Origin: NZ13-RE01 sp049718665 | GTDB lineage: Bacteria > Dictyoglomota > Dictyoglomia > Dictyoglomales > Dictyoglomaceae | DNA: 31,702 nt | NCBI GenBank assembly: GCA_049718665.1 | Contig: JBNARO010000023.1 | Span: 1-31,702 of the forward strand | Direction of reading: 5' to 3' | Position numbers and translations under genes: made by a program | Part shown: piece after piece, positions 15,589 through 23,096 of the stretch | Layout of the letters: each line of letters starts with the position of its first letter | Position numbering within the stretch: the first letter of the stretch is position 1 | The notes under the pieces: model-generated | What the model saw: only the letters and a program-made list of their open reading frames with translations | The model's database searches: none | Told to the model about the DNA's origin: nothing

Positions 15589-16486
15589 AGGAGATAGATC
15601 TGGCGGGGTAAAACCCCGCCAGATATTAAATAACGTTATATTCCTTAGCCCCACTATTACATTCTTAATTCTCATGCTAATTTATCCTTTAGTATATTCT
15701 TTTTACATGTCCCTTCATAAGTGGGAACTTATACAAACTACTCCTCCTATCTTTATTGGTTTTAAAAATTACGTAAATCTTTTTAAAGATCCTCTTTTTT
15801 GGAATGCTTTAAAAATTCAAATAATTTTCGTTTGTATTGCCATTCCTATAGAGTTGATCATAGGTCTTTTAGTTGCATTATTCTTTCAAATAGAATTTAA
15901 AGGTAACAACTTTATGAGAACTTTACTTCTTCTTCCATTCTTTATTCTACCATCTCTTTCAGGTACAACCTGGAGATTTATTCTCCATCCCACTTATGGA
16001 GTCTTTGGTGCTATTTATAGATTCTTTGGAAAGGAACCTGTAGATTGGCTAAGTAATGGAACTCTAACCTTTATTGCAGTAATACTTCAAGATATATGGA
16101 GAACATGGCCCTTTATGTTCATAACTTTATATGCTGCCTTATCAAATTTCCCTCAAGAGCTCAAAGAAGCAGCTGCCATAGATGGAGCAAATAAATTTCA
16201 GACCTTCTTTAGAATTACTCTGCCCCTTCTTATTCCTGCGATCATAGTTGCGGTTTTTCTAAGGTTAATCGACGCATTGAGGATCTTCTCAGAAGTTTAT
16301 GTGATGACCGAGGGAGGTCCAGGAAATGCTACCACTTTCTTATCTATCTTTATTTATAAGAATGCCTTCAGATTTTTCAATATGGGATACGCAAACGCTG
16401 CAGGTTACATGTTAACTACTATAGCTATGATTGTAAGTGGTATAGGACTTACAAAAATATTTAGTAGAGAAATTTACGAATATTGA
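15578..16486 (+). CDS. ABC sugar transporter permease 1 (MalF/UgpA type)
   Basis: A 302-aa inner-membrane permease with about six membrane segments, starting at NNVIFLSPTITFLILMLIYP. The EAA loop reads EAAAIDGANKFQTFFRITLP (about 200-220), which docks the ATPase. The ATG at 15578 has AAAGGAGG upstream and overlaps the binding-protein stop by 11 nt. A stable GC-rich hairpin (15598-15624) lies within codons 7-16. No alternative start exists downstream before the first membrane segment, so the hairpin is part of the coding region. Confidence 0.9.
   Translation: MFGRGDRSGGVKPRQILNNVIFLSPTITFLILMLIYPLVYSFYMSLHKWELIQTTPPIFIGFKNYVNLFKDPLFWNALKIQIIFVCIAIPIELIIGLLVALFFQIEFKGNNFMRTLLLLPFFILPSLSGTTWRFILHPTYGVFGAIYRFFGKEPVDWLSNGTLTFIAVILQDIWRTWPFMFITLYAALSNFPQELKEAAAIDGANKFQTFFRITLPLLIPAIIVAVFLRLIDALRIFSEVYVMTEGGPGNATTFLSIFIYKNAFRFFNMGYANAAGYMLTTIAMIVSGIGLTKIFSREIYEY
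15598..15624 (+). promoter_or_regulatory. Intercistronic-type mRNA hairpin inside the start of permease 1
   Basis: ATCTGGCGGGG (15598-15608) and CCCCGCCAGAT (15614-15624) pair perfectly over 11 bp around TAAAA. No T-run follows, so it is not a terminator. Position just after the binding-protein gene suggests a 3' mRNA-protection or translation-damping element that gives more binding protein than permease. Confidence 0.7.
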
Positions 16487-16495
16487 GGTGATATT

Positions 16496-17320
16496 GTGAG
16501 AAAAAAATTAATCAAGAGTTTAATATTCACATTTGCTTTAATTATAGTAATAATCGAACTTATTCCTGTAATATTGCTATCTCTCACAAGTATAAAAACG
16601 AATATGGCCATTTGGACTTCGCCTACTCCATTCCATCCATTTAGACCAACCATGGAACAATATATAGGAGTATTTAGGGAGACAACTTTTGTCAAAAACA
16701 TTTTTAACAGTACTTACATAGCTTTCTGGACTACTTTCTTATCAGTTTTAGGAGGAGCTTTAGCCTCCTACGCTTTAGCAAGATTTCCTTTAAAGAGAAA
16801 AAGAGAAATAAGCTTAGGAATAATCTTTACTAGAATGATACCTCAAATTGCCTTAGCAGTTCCCATTTATTATATGTTTAGAAAGATAGGGCTTTTAGAT
16901 ACTTACACTGGAATGATTTTAGCCCATACAACCTTCAATCTTCCATATGTGGTTTGGCTCCTCTTACCTTTCTTCCAAAAGGTTCCTAAGGAATTCGAAG
17001 AAGCAGCTCTAATAGATGGTTGTTCATATATAAAAGTATTTACAAAGATATTTCTTCCTTTAGCCTCCTCAGGCATTATAGTTGCGATAATATTCTGCTT
17101 TTTAGGATCCTGGAATGACTTTATATATACTTTAGTTCTAAGTAATGTTAAAACTACAACAGCCCCAATGTTAGTTACAACCTTTGTGGGAATGTATGCT
17201 CCTGAGGTAGGAAAAATGAGCGCTGCTGGAATTTTAATAATTCTTCCTGTTTTTATCCTTGCCCTAGCGTTACAAAGATACATAATCCTGGGACTTTCTG
17301 GAGGAGGTATAAAAGGGTAA
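16496..17320 (+). CDS. ABC sugar transporter permease 2 (MalG/UgpE type)
   Basis: A 274-aa permease partner with about six membrane segments, from LIKSLIFTFALIIVIIELIPVILL to the end. The EAA loop reads EEAALIDGCSYIKVFTKIFLP (about 178-198). The start is a GTG at 16496 with the near-perfect ribosome site GAGGTGAT overlapping the stop of permease 1. It lies 1 nt before the GH31 gene, so transport and intracellular glycoside cleavage are co-expressed. Confidence 0.9.
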   Translation: MRKKLIKSLIFTFALIIVIIELIPVILLSLTSIKTNMAIWTSPTPFHPFRPTMEQYIGVFRETTFVKNIFNSTYIAFWTTFLSVLGGALASYALARFPLKRKREISLGIIFTRMIPQIALAVPIYYMFRKIGLLDTYTGMILAHTTFNLPYVVWLLLPFFQKVPKEFEEAALIDGCSYIKVFTKIFLPLASSGIIVAIIFCFLGSWNDFIYTLVLSNVKTTTAPMLVTTFVGMYAPEVGKMSAAGILIILPVFILALALQRYIILGLSGGGIKG

Positions 17321-17321
17321 C

Positions 17322-19586
17322 ATGAGTACGAAATTAAAAAGACTAATAGAATACAAAATTGAAGATGGAAAGTTCTTGGGTATTTTAGAATTGGAAGATC
17401 AAAAATTTTTAGAGGCAAGGATAACTTTGTATGAAAAGGACATTTGGAGATTAGAAATATATAGTGATAAACCTAAAGATCTGGATATCAATCTTGCGCC
17501 AATCAAAATTAGAATTGAAAAAGACAATGAATTTTTAATACTACCTGGAACAAATACTGAACTTATAATCCTTTCTGAACCCTTCTTTTTTGGTTTCAAA
17601 AGAAATAATAAAATAATACTCTCCTTAGATAACCATAGAAATGTGGGATTACTTTATCTGACTCCTCCCTTAGCTAAAATGGATTGCGGTTTCTGTGGAA
17701 CCTTCTCTTTGAATGCTGAAGAAAGAATCTTTGGATTAGGCGAATTCTTTACATCCTGTGAAAAACATTCTCAGTCCTTAGAAGTATGGGTAAATGATGC
17801 CTATGGAACCTTTACTCAAAGGGCGTATAAGCCTCTTCCTTTCCTTTGGAGTACAAGAGGTTGGGGAATTTTCTTTAATACTAATTATAAGACAAGACAT
17901 TATATAGCTCATCCTGATAAGAACATTGTAGGTTATTACTGGGAAGATTTATCTCCCCATTTAGACCTTTTTATATTTTTTGGTGAGGAACCTAAGGAGT
18001 TAATTCAAAAATATCATTTAATTACTGGAAAGCCCGAAATACCGCCCTTTTGGAGCTTTGGGCTTTGGATCTCTCGTTGCTACTACTGGGATGAAAAAGA
18101 GGTATTAAAGGTAGCAAAAACCTTAAGAGAAAAAAATATACCTTGTGATGTCATAAACCTAGATGGAAGAGCATGGCTTAGGCATGGATATCAAACGGAT
18201 TTTCAATGGGATTTAGAAAGATTTCCTAATCCCCAAAGATTAATTCATGAGCTTAAAAATTTAGGATTCAAAATCTGTTTATGGGAAAATCCCTATATAT
18301 CTGAAAGATCTCCCCTCTTTAAAGAGGCAGAAGAGAATAACTTTTTCCTAAAAGATTTAAAGGGAAACACAAGAAAAATAAAGTGGGTACCTGAAGAATT
18401 TCAAGGACTTCATAATCCTCCAGAGGCAGGTATTGTAGACTTAACGAATCCCAAAGCAAGAGAATGGTATAAAGACCTTCATAGACCTCTCCTTAGAATG
18501 GGGATAGATACCTTTAAGACCGACTTTGGAGAAGAAATTCCTGAAGATGTAATTGCATACAATGGTATGAGAGGAGAAGAATTACATAACTATTATCCTT
18601 TTTTGTACAACCAAACAGTATATGAAGTGGTAAAAGAGGAAAAAGGGGAAGGGCTTGTCTGGGGAAGATCAGGGTATATAGGGTCTCATAAAATCCCTGT
18701 ACAGTGGGCAGGAGATACAGAAACCTCTTACGAGGGAATGTTTACATCCTTAAGAGGGGGATTAAGTTACATGCTATCTGGAGGGAATATCTTATGGGCC
18801 CATGACCTTGGTGGTTTTTATGGAGCAAAACCAGATAGTAAGCTCTATATAAGATGGGCTGAATTTGCTTTACTCAACCCTTTAACCAGGGCTCACGGAA
18901 CTACTCCAAGAGAACCGTGGGAATTTGGAATAGAGGCAGAAAGGATATTTAAAAAATTTGTCTATCTTAGATATTCCCTTCTACCTTATATTTACTCTAA
19001 TGCAATTTTAGGTAAGCACTCTTCTTCTCCTATTATGCGCCCTTTAATCCTTGAATTTCCCCAAGATTATTTAAGTTCCTTTATAGAAGACGAATATCTC
19101 TTAGGAAAAAATATCCTTGTAGCTCCAATATTTACAGAAGAAAATGAAAGAAATATATATATTCCACCTGGAATCTGGTATGATTTTTGGGAGAAAAGAC
19201 CTTTTGAGGGAAGTAAAGCTTATAACCTTGTTGCACTTCTAAATAGGATACCTATATTTGTAAAAGAGGGGAGTATTATATCTAGATTTCTAAAGATAGG
19301 TAAGAATACCGAGGAATTGAAAGATCTCATCATAGAAATATGGTTCCCTAAGAAGAAACAAGAAGAAATTTTTTATTTTGTTCATGGTAGTCTAACGGTA
19401 AGTTATAGTTATGAAGACTATTTAGAAATAAATTTAGAGAATAACACTGATTTCCCAAATATATACCTTCACATTTTAGGTTTGAAATCAATAAAGAGCA
19501 TAGAACCATCGACGAAGTTTAAATTAACCCCATATGGGACACTACTTAAATTAGGTGAAGAGAGTAAATTTTTAATAGAAGGCTAA
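17322..19586 (+). CDS. GH31 alpha-glycosidase (YicI-like; candidate sulfoquinovosidase)
   Basis: A 754-aa family 31 glycosidase without a signal peptide, so cytoplasmic. It has an N-terminal beta domain (1-235), a barrel (about 240-560) and C-terminal beta domains. The catalytic nucleophile is D401 in FKTDFGEEIP and the acid/base D465 in QWAGD. Supporting motifs are ENPYISERSPLFKE, LVWGRSG (R449) and AHDLGGF. Overall it aligns best with the alpha-xylosidase YicI. At the YicI C307-F308 position, which shapes the sugar C5/C6 pocket, it has G282-R283 (LDGRAW). The YihQ sulfonate residues (Arg301, Trp304, Tyr508) are not matched: QTDF replaces RVMW, and F499 replaces Tyr. Its operon suggests it frees a sulfonated or otherwise acidic sugar; alpha-xylosidase is the conservative alternative. 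Confidence 0.9.
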   Translation: MSTKLKRLIEYKIEDGKFLGILELEDQKFLEARITLYEKDIWRLEIYSDKPKDLDINLAPIKIRIEKDNEFLILPGTNTELIILSEPFFFGFKRNNKIILSLDNHRNVGLLYLTPPLAKMDCGFCGTFSLNAEERIFGLGEFFTSCEKHSQSLEVWVNDAYGTFTQRAYKPLPFLWSTRGWGIFFNTNYKTRHYIAHPDKNIVGYYWEDLSPHLDLFIFFGEEPKELIQKYHLITGKPEIPPFWSFGLWISRCYYWDEKEVLKVAKTLREKNIPCDVINLDGRAWLRHGYQTDFQWDLERFPNPQRLIHELKNLGFKICLWENPYISERSPLFKEAEENNFFLKDLKGNTRKIKWVPEEFQGLHNPPEAGIVDLTNPKAREWYKDLHRPLLRMGIDTFKTDFGEEIPEDVIAYNGMRGEELHNYYPFLYNQTVYEVVKEEKGEGLVWGRSGYIGSHKIPVQWAGDTETSYEGMFTSLRGGLSYMLSGGNILWAHDLGGFYGAKPDSKLYIRWAEFALLNPLTRAHGTTPREPWEFGIEAERIFKKFVYLRYSLLPYIYSNAILGKHSSSPIMRPLILEFPQDYLSSFIEDEYLLGKNILVAPIFTEENERNIYIPPGIWYDFWEKRPFEGSKAYNLVALLNRIPIFVKEGSIISRFLKIGKNTEELKDLIIEIWFPKKKQEEIFYFVHGSLTVSYSYEDYLEINLENNTDFPNIYLHILGLKSIKSIEPSTKFKLTPYGTLLKLGEESKFLIEG

Positions 19587-19603
19587 AAGGGAGAGGATAA
19601 AAA

Positions 19604-20920
19604 ATGCTTAAAATAGGATTTTTAGGAGTAACTCAAAAGACTTTTAAAAATCAAAAGGAAGACCTTTATAATAAATCCATTGAAGTTTTATTGAAACTAT
19701 CAAAAAAACTTTCTTTTGAGATACTATTTTCCCCATCCCTTATAGAAGATTCTGAAGTATTAAAAAAGGTCTTAGAAGAATGGCAGAATAAAATTGATTT
19801 CCTCTTAGTTCAGACCACCACTTTTGCGGGAGGATTTTTAGGAGAAATCATAGCTAAGTCAGATTTCCCTGTAATTTTCTGGGCTATTCCTGAGCCAGAG
19901 ATAAAAGGAAATCTTAAATGGAATTCTCTTTGTGCTTTAAACTTCTTTGCAAGCCTAATTAAAAAATTTAATCCTAATAAAAAATTTGATTGGATTTATA
20001 CCTTTCCTGAAGAAGAGAATAAAGATCTTATAGAGATGTTTAAAATATTGAAGATACTTAAAGATATTAAAGGCTTAAAGATGATTCACTTAATAGGAAC
20101 CGCTCCAGGTTTTTTAAATTTAGAAATTCCTTATGAATTATTAAAATCTAAATTGGGAATTGAGATTAAAAATTATCCTTCCCTTGATGCTCTTACAGAA
20201 ATTATGAATTCCTTGGATAAAAATAAGATAGAAAAAGCAAAAGAAGAAATTAAAAAAACCATAAATGTTACAATAGAGGAAAAATGGTTAGATGAAGGAT
20301 TAAAAATTGCCCTTACAATGGAAGAGCTGGCTAAAAAAGAGAATGCAAAAGTTATTGCCTCTCGATGTTGGCCTGATTTCAGAGAAAATTTATCCATATT
20401 TCCTTGTTTCAGCTTTGCAATTGCTTCAGAAAATATTCCTGTTTCCTGTGAGGGAGATATACTGAGTGCCTTAGGAATGTATATGCTGAGAGAAATTTCA
20501 GAAAAACCAACATCTGTTTTAGACTTGGTCTACTATGATGATAAAGGTATAATTCTCTGGCATTGTGGAAATACTCCTCCCTCTATAGCCAAACCTCCCT
20601 TAAATTTAGACTATCACTTTAATCATCCTGGAATGGGAACCACTTTAGATGGTAGATTTAAAGAAGGAGAAGTTACTTTATTTGCCTTCAATCAAGACCT
20701 TAAAAATTACTTAGCCCTTTCTGCGAAGATCTCTTATCCCTTTGAAGACAAATTTAGAGGAAGCTATGCTTATGTTACCGATCTTCCCATATCTCCTAAA
20801 GAATTATTTGAGTTAATATTAAGAGAAGGCTTTCCTCATCATTTAGTTCTCTCCTATGGAGACTTAAAAAATTCAATAGGAAAACTTCTTTACTGGTTAG
20901 ATATTCCAAAGTATTTTTAA
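19604..20920 (+). CDS. FucI/AraA-like sugar isomerase, candidate sulfoquinovose isomerase
   Basis: A 438-aa protein of the L-fucose/L-arabinose isomerase fold, which converts aldoses to ketoses with a divalent metal. The central and C-terminal parts carry SRCWPDF (253-259), PVSCEGDILSALGMYML (279-294; candidate metal ligands E283 and D285) and ILWHCGNTPPS (317-327; H320). It is shorter than classical FucI (about 590) and in the range of the shorter isomerase-like proteins. GGGAGAGG-type ribosome site precedes the ATG. Coming after GH31 and in the same operon as the transaldolase, it would isomerise the released sugar to the ketose that the transaldolase cleaves. The substrate is inferred from context only. 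Confidence 0.8.
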   Translation: MLKIGFLGVTQKTFKNQKEDLYNKSIEVLLKLSKKLSFEILFSPSLIEDSEVLKKVLEEWQNKIDFLLVQTTTFAGGFLGEIIAKSDFPVIFWAIPEPEIKGNLKWNSLCALNFFASLIKKFNPNKKFDWIYTFPEEENKDLIEMFKILKILKDIKGLKMIHLIGTAPGFLNLEIPYELLKSKLGIEIKNYPSLDALTEIMNSLDKNKIEKAKEEIKKTINVTIEEKWLDEGLKIALTMEELAKKENAKVIASRCWPDFRENLSIFPCFSFAIASENIPVSCEGDILSALGMYMLREISEKPTSVLDLVYYDDKGIILWHCGNTPPSIAKPPLNLDYHFNHPGMGTTLDGRFKEGEVTLFAFNQDLKNYLALSAKISYPFEDKFRGSYAYVTDLPISPKELFELILREGFPHHLVLSYGDLKNSIGKLLYWLDIPKYF

Positions 20921-20932
20921 CTAGTTTTTCTA

Positions 20933-20948
20933 TGTGATATTATATAAT
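20933..20948 (+). promoter_or_regulatory. Putative internal promoter for the ABC ATPase gene
   Basis: TGTGATATTATATAAT, identical to the 16 bp upstream of the fucosidase gene at 4735-4750. TATAAT lies at 20943-20948, about 25 nt before the ATG. It sits in the only sizeable gap in the second half of the operon and could give the ATPase independent expression. Confidence 0.45.
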
Positions 20949-20972
20949 TAGTTTTTTCCTTAGGGGTATAGC

Positions 20973-22040
20973 ATGAATATAATATTGAAAAAGATTTATA
21001 AAAGAATAGGAAGAGATTTTGCTCTCAGGGATATAGACCTTGAAATTTTTGATAAAGAATTTTTTGTAATCATTGGACCCTCAGGCTCAGGAAAAACTAC
21101 TCTCTTAAGAATCATTGCAGGGCTTGAAAAACCAGATTATGGAAAGATTTATTTTGATGATAAAGATGTTACAAATCTTTCTCCCTCAAAGAGAAATCTA
21201 TCTTTTGTCTTTCAAAATTATGCCCTTTTCCCTCATTTCACTATAAAAGGAAATTTATCTTTCCCCTTATGGATAAAAAGATTATCTGAAGAGGTAATTG
21301 AGGAGGAAGTAAAAAGAACTGTTGAGGAAATTGATTTTTCCTTAGAAAGATATTTAAGCTTTAAACCAAAGGAACTTTCTGCAGGACATAAGCAAAGAAC
21401 TGCATTGGGAAAGGCGGTTATAAAAAAACCATCCCTTTTTCTCTTTGACGAGCCCCTTTCTCAATTAGATGCAAAAATAAGAGTAAAAACTCGTTTAGAA
21501 ATGAAGAAATTAATAATTTCTTGGAACATAACTACTATTTATGTAACTTCAGATCAGCAGGAGGCACAAGCTCTTGCAGATAGAATTGCTATTATTAACA
21601 ATGGCATAATAGAACAGGTAGGTACTTACAGAGAACTTTATGAAAAACCAAAAAATATATTTGTCGCTTCTTTCTTGGGAACTCCTTTTATAAATCTTTT
21701 CCCTGCCCTATATTATCAAGGAGAAATTATATTCTCTGAAAATTTAAAAATAAAGATTTTAAAAAATTTACCCGAAAAATTAGTCATAGGAATACGTCCT
21801 GAGGATATTCTTGTAAATGAAAAAGAAGGAGCATTAAGATTAAAAGGAAAGGTTGTTCAAAGAGAGATAATCACACCAGGGCTTGAAGAATGGATAGAAG
21901 TAGAAACAGATATTGGAGTTATAAGAATAAAAGGGAGAAATCCTAATCGTTGGAAGTTAAAAGATAATGTGGATATTTATTTAGATCCTAATAATTTTTA
22001 TTTCTTCAATGAGAAGGGAGAGAATATTTTAAGAATATGA
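20973..22040 (+). CDS. MalK/UgpC-type ABC transporter ATPase
   Basis: A 355-aa sugar-ABC ATPase with a C-terminal regulatory/TOBE part (about 235-355, including GIRPEDI). Walker A is GPSGSGKT (35-42), the Q-loop is FQNYALFPH, and Walker B is LFLFDEPLSQLD (D159, E160). Two motifs deviate from the family. The signature LSGGQ reads LSAGH (135-139), and the switch region VTHDQ reads VTSDQ, so S193 replaces the usual histidine. Such changes occur in some paralogues and need not abolish activity. It is the only ATPase near permeases 15578-17320, so it most likely energises that importer, though it may also be shared with other sugar systems. A terminator follows. Confidence 0.88.
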   Translation: MNIILKKIYKRIGRDFALRDIDLEIFDKEFFVIIGPSGSGKTTLLRIIAGLEKPDYGKIYFDDKDVTNLSPSKRNLSFVFQNYALFPHFTIKGNLSFPLWIKRLSEEVIEEEVKRTVEEIDFSLERYLSFKPKELSAGHKQRTALGKAVIKKPSLFLFDEPLSQLDAKIRVKTRLEMKKLIISWNITTIYVTSDQQEAQALADRIAIINNGIIEQVGTYRELYEKPKNIFVASFLGTPFINLFPALYYQGEIIFSENLKIKILKNLPEKLVIGIRPEDILVNEKEGALRLKGKVVQREIITPGLEEWIEVETDIGVIRIKGRNPNRWKLKDNVDIYLDPNNFYFFNEKGENILRI

Positions 22041-22055
22041 GAAAAGTGATCACAC

Positions 22056-22079
22056 GGGAGGCAAGATGCCTCCCTTTTT
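22056..22079 (+). terminator. Rho-independent terminator of the plus-strand operon
   Basis: GGGAGGCA (22056-22063) pairs with TGCCTCCC (22067-22074) around an AGA loop and is followed by TTTTT. It has a T-run on the plus strand only and ends the roughly 11-kb operon. Confidence 0.92.
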
Positions 22080-22084
22080 AATTT

Positions 22085-23077
22085 TCACCCTTTTAAAATC
22101 TCATCAATTTTTCTTAGTTCGTCTTCAGAGAAGTTTAAGTTCTTTATTGCATCTACATTTTCTTTTATCTGCTCAGGCCTACTTGCTCCTATGATAACCG
22201 AAGAGACTACTTGCTTCCTTAAAATCCAGGACAAGGCAAGTTGTGCCACACTTTGTCCCCTCTCCTTTGCTATCTTGGAAAGTTCTCTTACCTTTTCCAC
22301 CTTATCTGGAGTGATATCACTTTCCTTTAGAAAAACTCCCGATCTTTTTACCCTTGAATCCTCAGGGATACCATTTAGATATTTTTCCGTAAGAAGTCCC
22401 TGAGCAAGAGGAGAAAAGATGGTAGCACCTATGCCCAGCTCTTCCATAACATCAAAGAGCTTTTCCTCAGGCTTTCGGAAGAACATATTGTACAAGATTT
22501 GATTTACAATGATCTTTACTCTCATCTTTGATAAGGTTTCATAAGCTAATTTTGTCTCTTCGGGACCATAATTGGAAATTCCCACATATAAAGCTTTACC
22601 CTGCCTTACCACCTGATATAGAGCTTCCATAGTCTCTTCTATAGGGGTTTCTGGATCAGGTCTATGATGATAGAATATATCCACATAATTTAAGTTCATT
22701 CTTTTTAAACTTTGGTCCAGGCTTGCTATGAGATATTTCTTGCTTCCCCAATCTCCATAAGGTCCATCCCACATTTTATATCCCGCTTTTGTGGAGATTA
22801 TTATCTCGTCTCTATAATTTTTGAGATCAAATTTCAAAATCCTTCCAAAATTTTCCTCAGCAGAACCAGGTGGTGGTCCATAATTATTGGCAAGATCAAA
22901 GTGGGTAATACCAAGATCAAAGGCTGTTTTAACCATATTTCTCATATTTTCAAATGATTCATTGTAGCCAAAATTGTGCCAAAAGCCCAAGGATATTGCA
23001 GGAAGCTTGAGACCACTTTTCCCACAACGCCTATAGACCATATTTTCATACCTTTTAGGATCCGCTAAGTAGGTCAT
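22085..23077 (-). CDS. gpr: Aldo/keto reductase, L-glyceraldehyde-3-phosphate reductase type (YghZ/Gpr)
   Basis: A 330-aa NADPH-dependent aldo/keto reductase of the AKR14 (YghZ) group, which reduces L-glyceraldehyde-3-phosphate, methylglyoxal and similar small aldehydes. Signature stretches are MVYRRCGKSGLKLPAISLG (13-31), the catalytic D61 and Y66 in FDLANNYGPPPGSAEENFG, K97 in ISTKAG and the His in YHHRPD. SVIIGASRPEQIKENV binds the cofactor. AGGGAGGTGATCC before the ATG at 23077 is an almost perfect match to the 16S 3' end. It is the last gene of the tldD-tldE operon (19-nt gap). A role in sulfolactaldehyde reduction is conceivable from position but not indicated by sequence. Confidence 0.9.
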   Translation of the reverse strand: MTYLADPKRYENMVYRRCGKSGLKLPAISLGFWHNFGYNESFENMRNMVKTAFDLGITHFDLANNYGPPPGSAEENFGRILKFDLKNYRDEIIISTKAGYKMWDGPYGDWGSKKYLIASLDQSLKRMNLNYVDIFYHHRPDPETPIEETMEALYQVVRQGKALYVGISNYGPEETKLAYETLSKMRVKIIVNQILYNMFFRKPEEKLFDVMEELGIGATIFSPLAQGLLTEKYLNGIPEDSRVKRSGVFLKESDITPDKVEKVRELSKIAKERGQSVAQLALSWILRKQVVSSVIIGASRPEQIKENVDAIKNLNFSEDELRKIDEILKG

Positions 23078-23096
23078 AGGATCACCTCCCTAAAAA

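Noticed and set aside
15598..15624. Rho-independent terminator between binding protein and permease
   Set aside because: There is no T-run after the stem and the permease frame runs through it.
16903..17418. 171-codon minus-strand frame across permease 2 and GH31
   Set aside because: It is antisense to two clear genes, and its sequence is explained by the membrane-protein codon pattern read backwards.
17322..19586. Straight call as a YihQ-type sulfoquinovosidase
   Set aside because: The Arg-x-x-Trp and Tyr sulfonate-binding residues of YihQ are not matched (QTDF and Phe instead). Only context and R283 point to a sulfonated substrate, so it is kept as a candidate.
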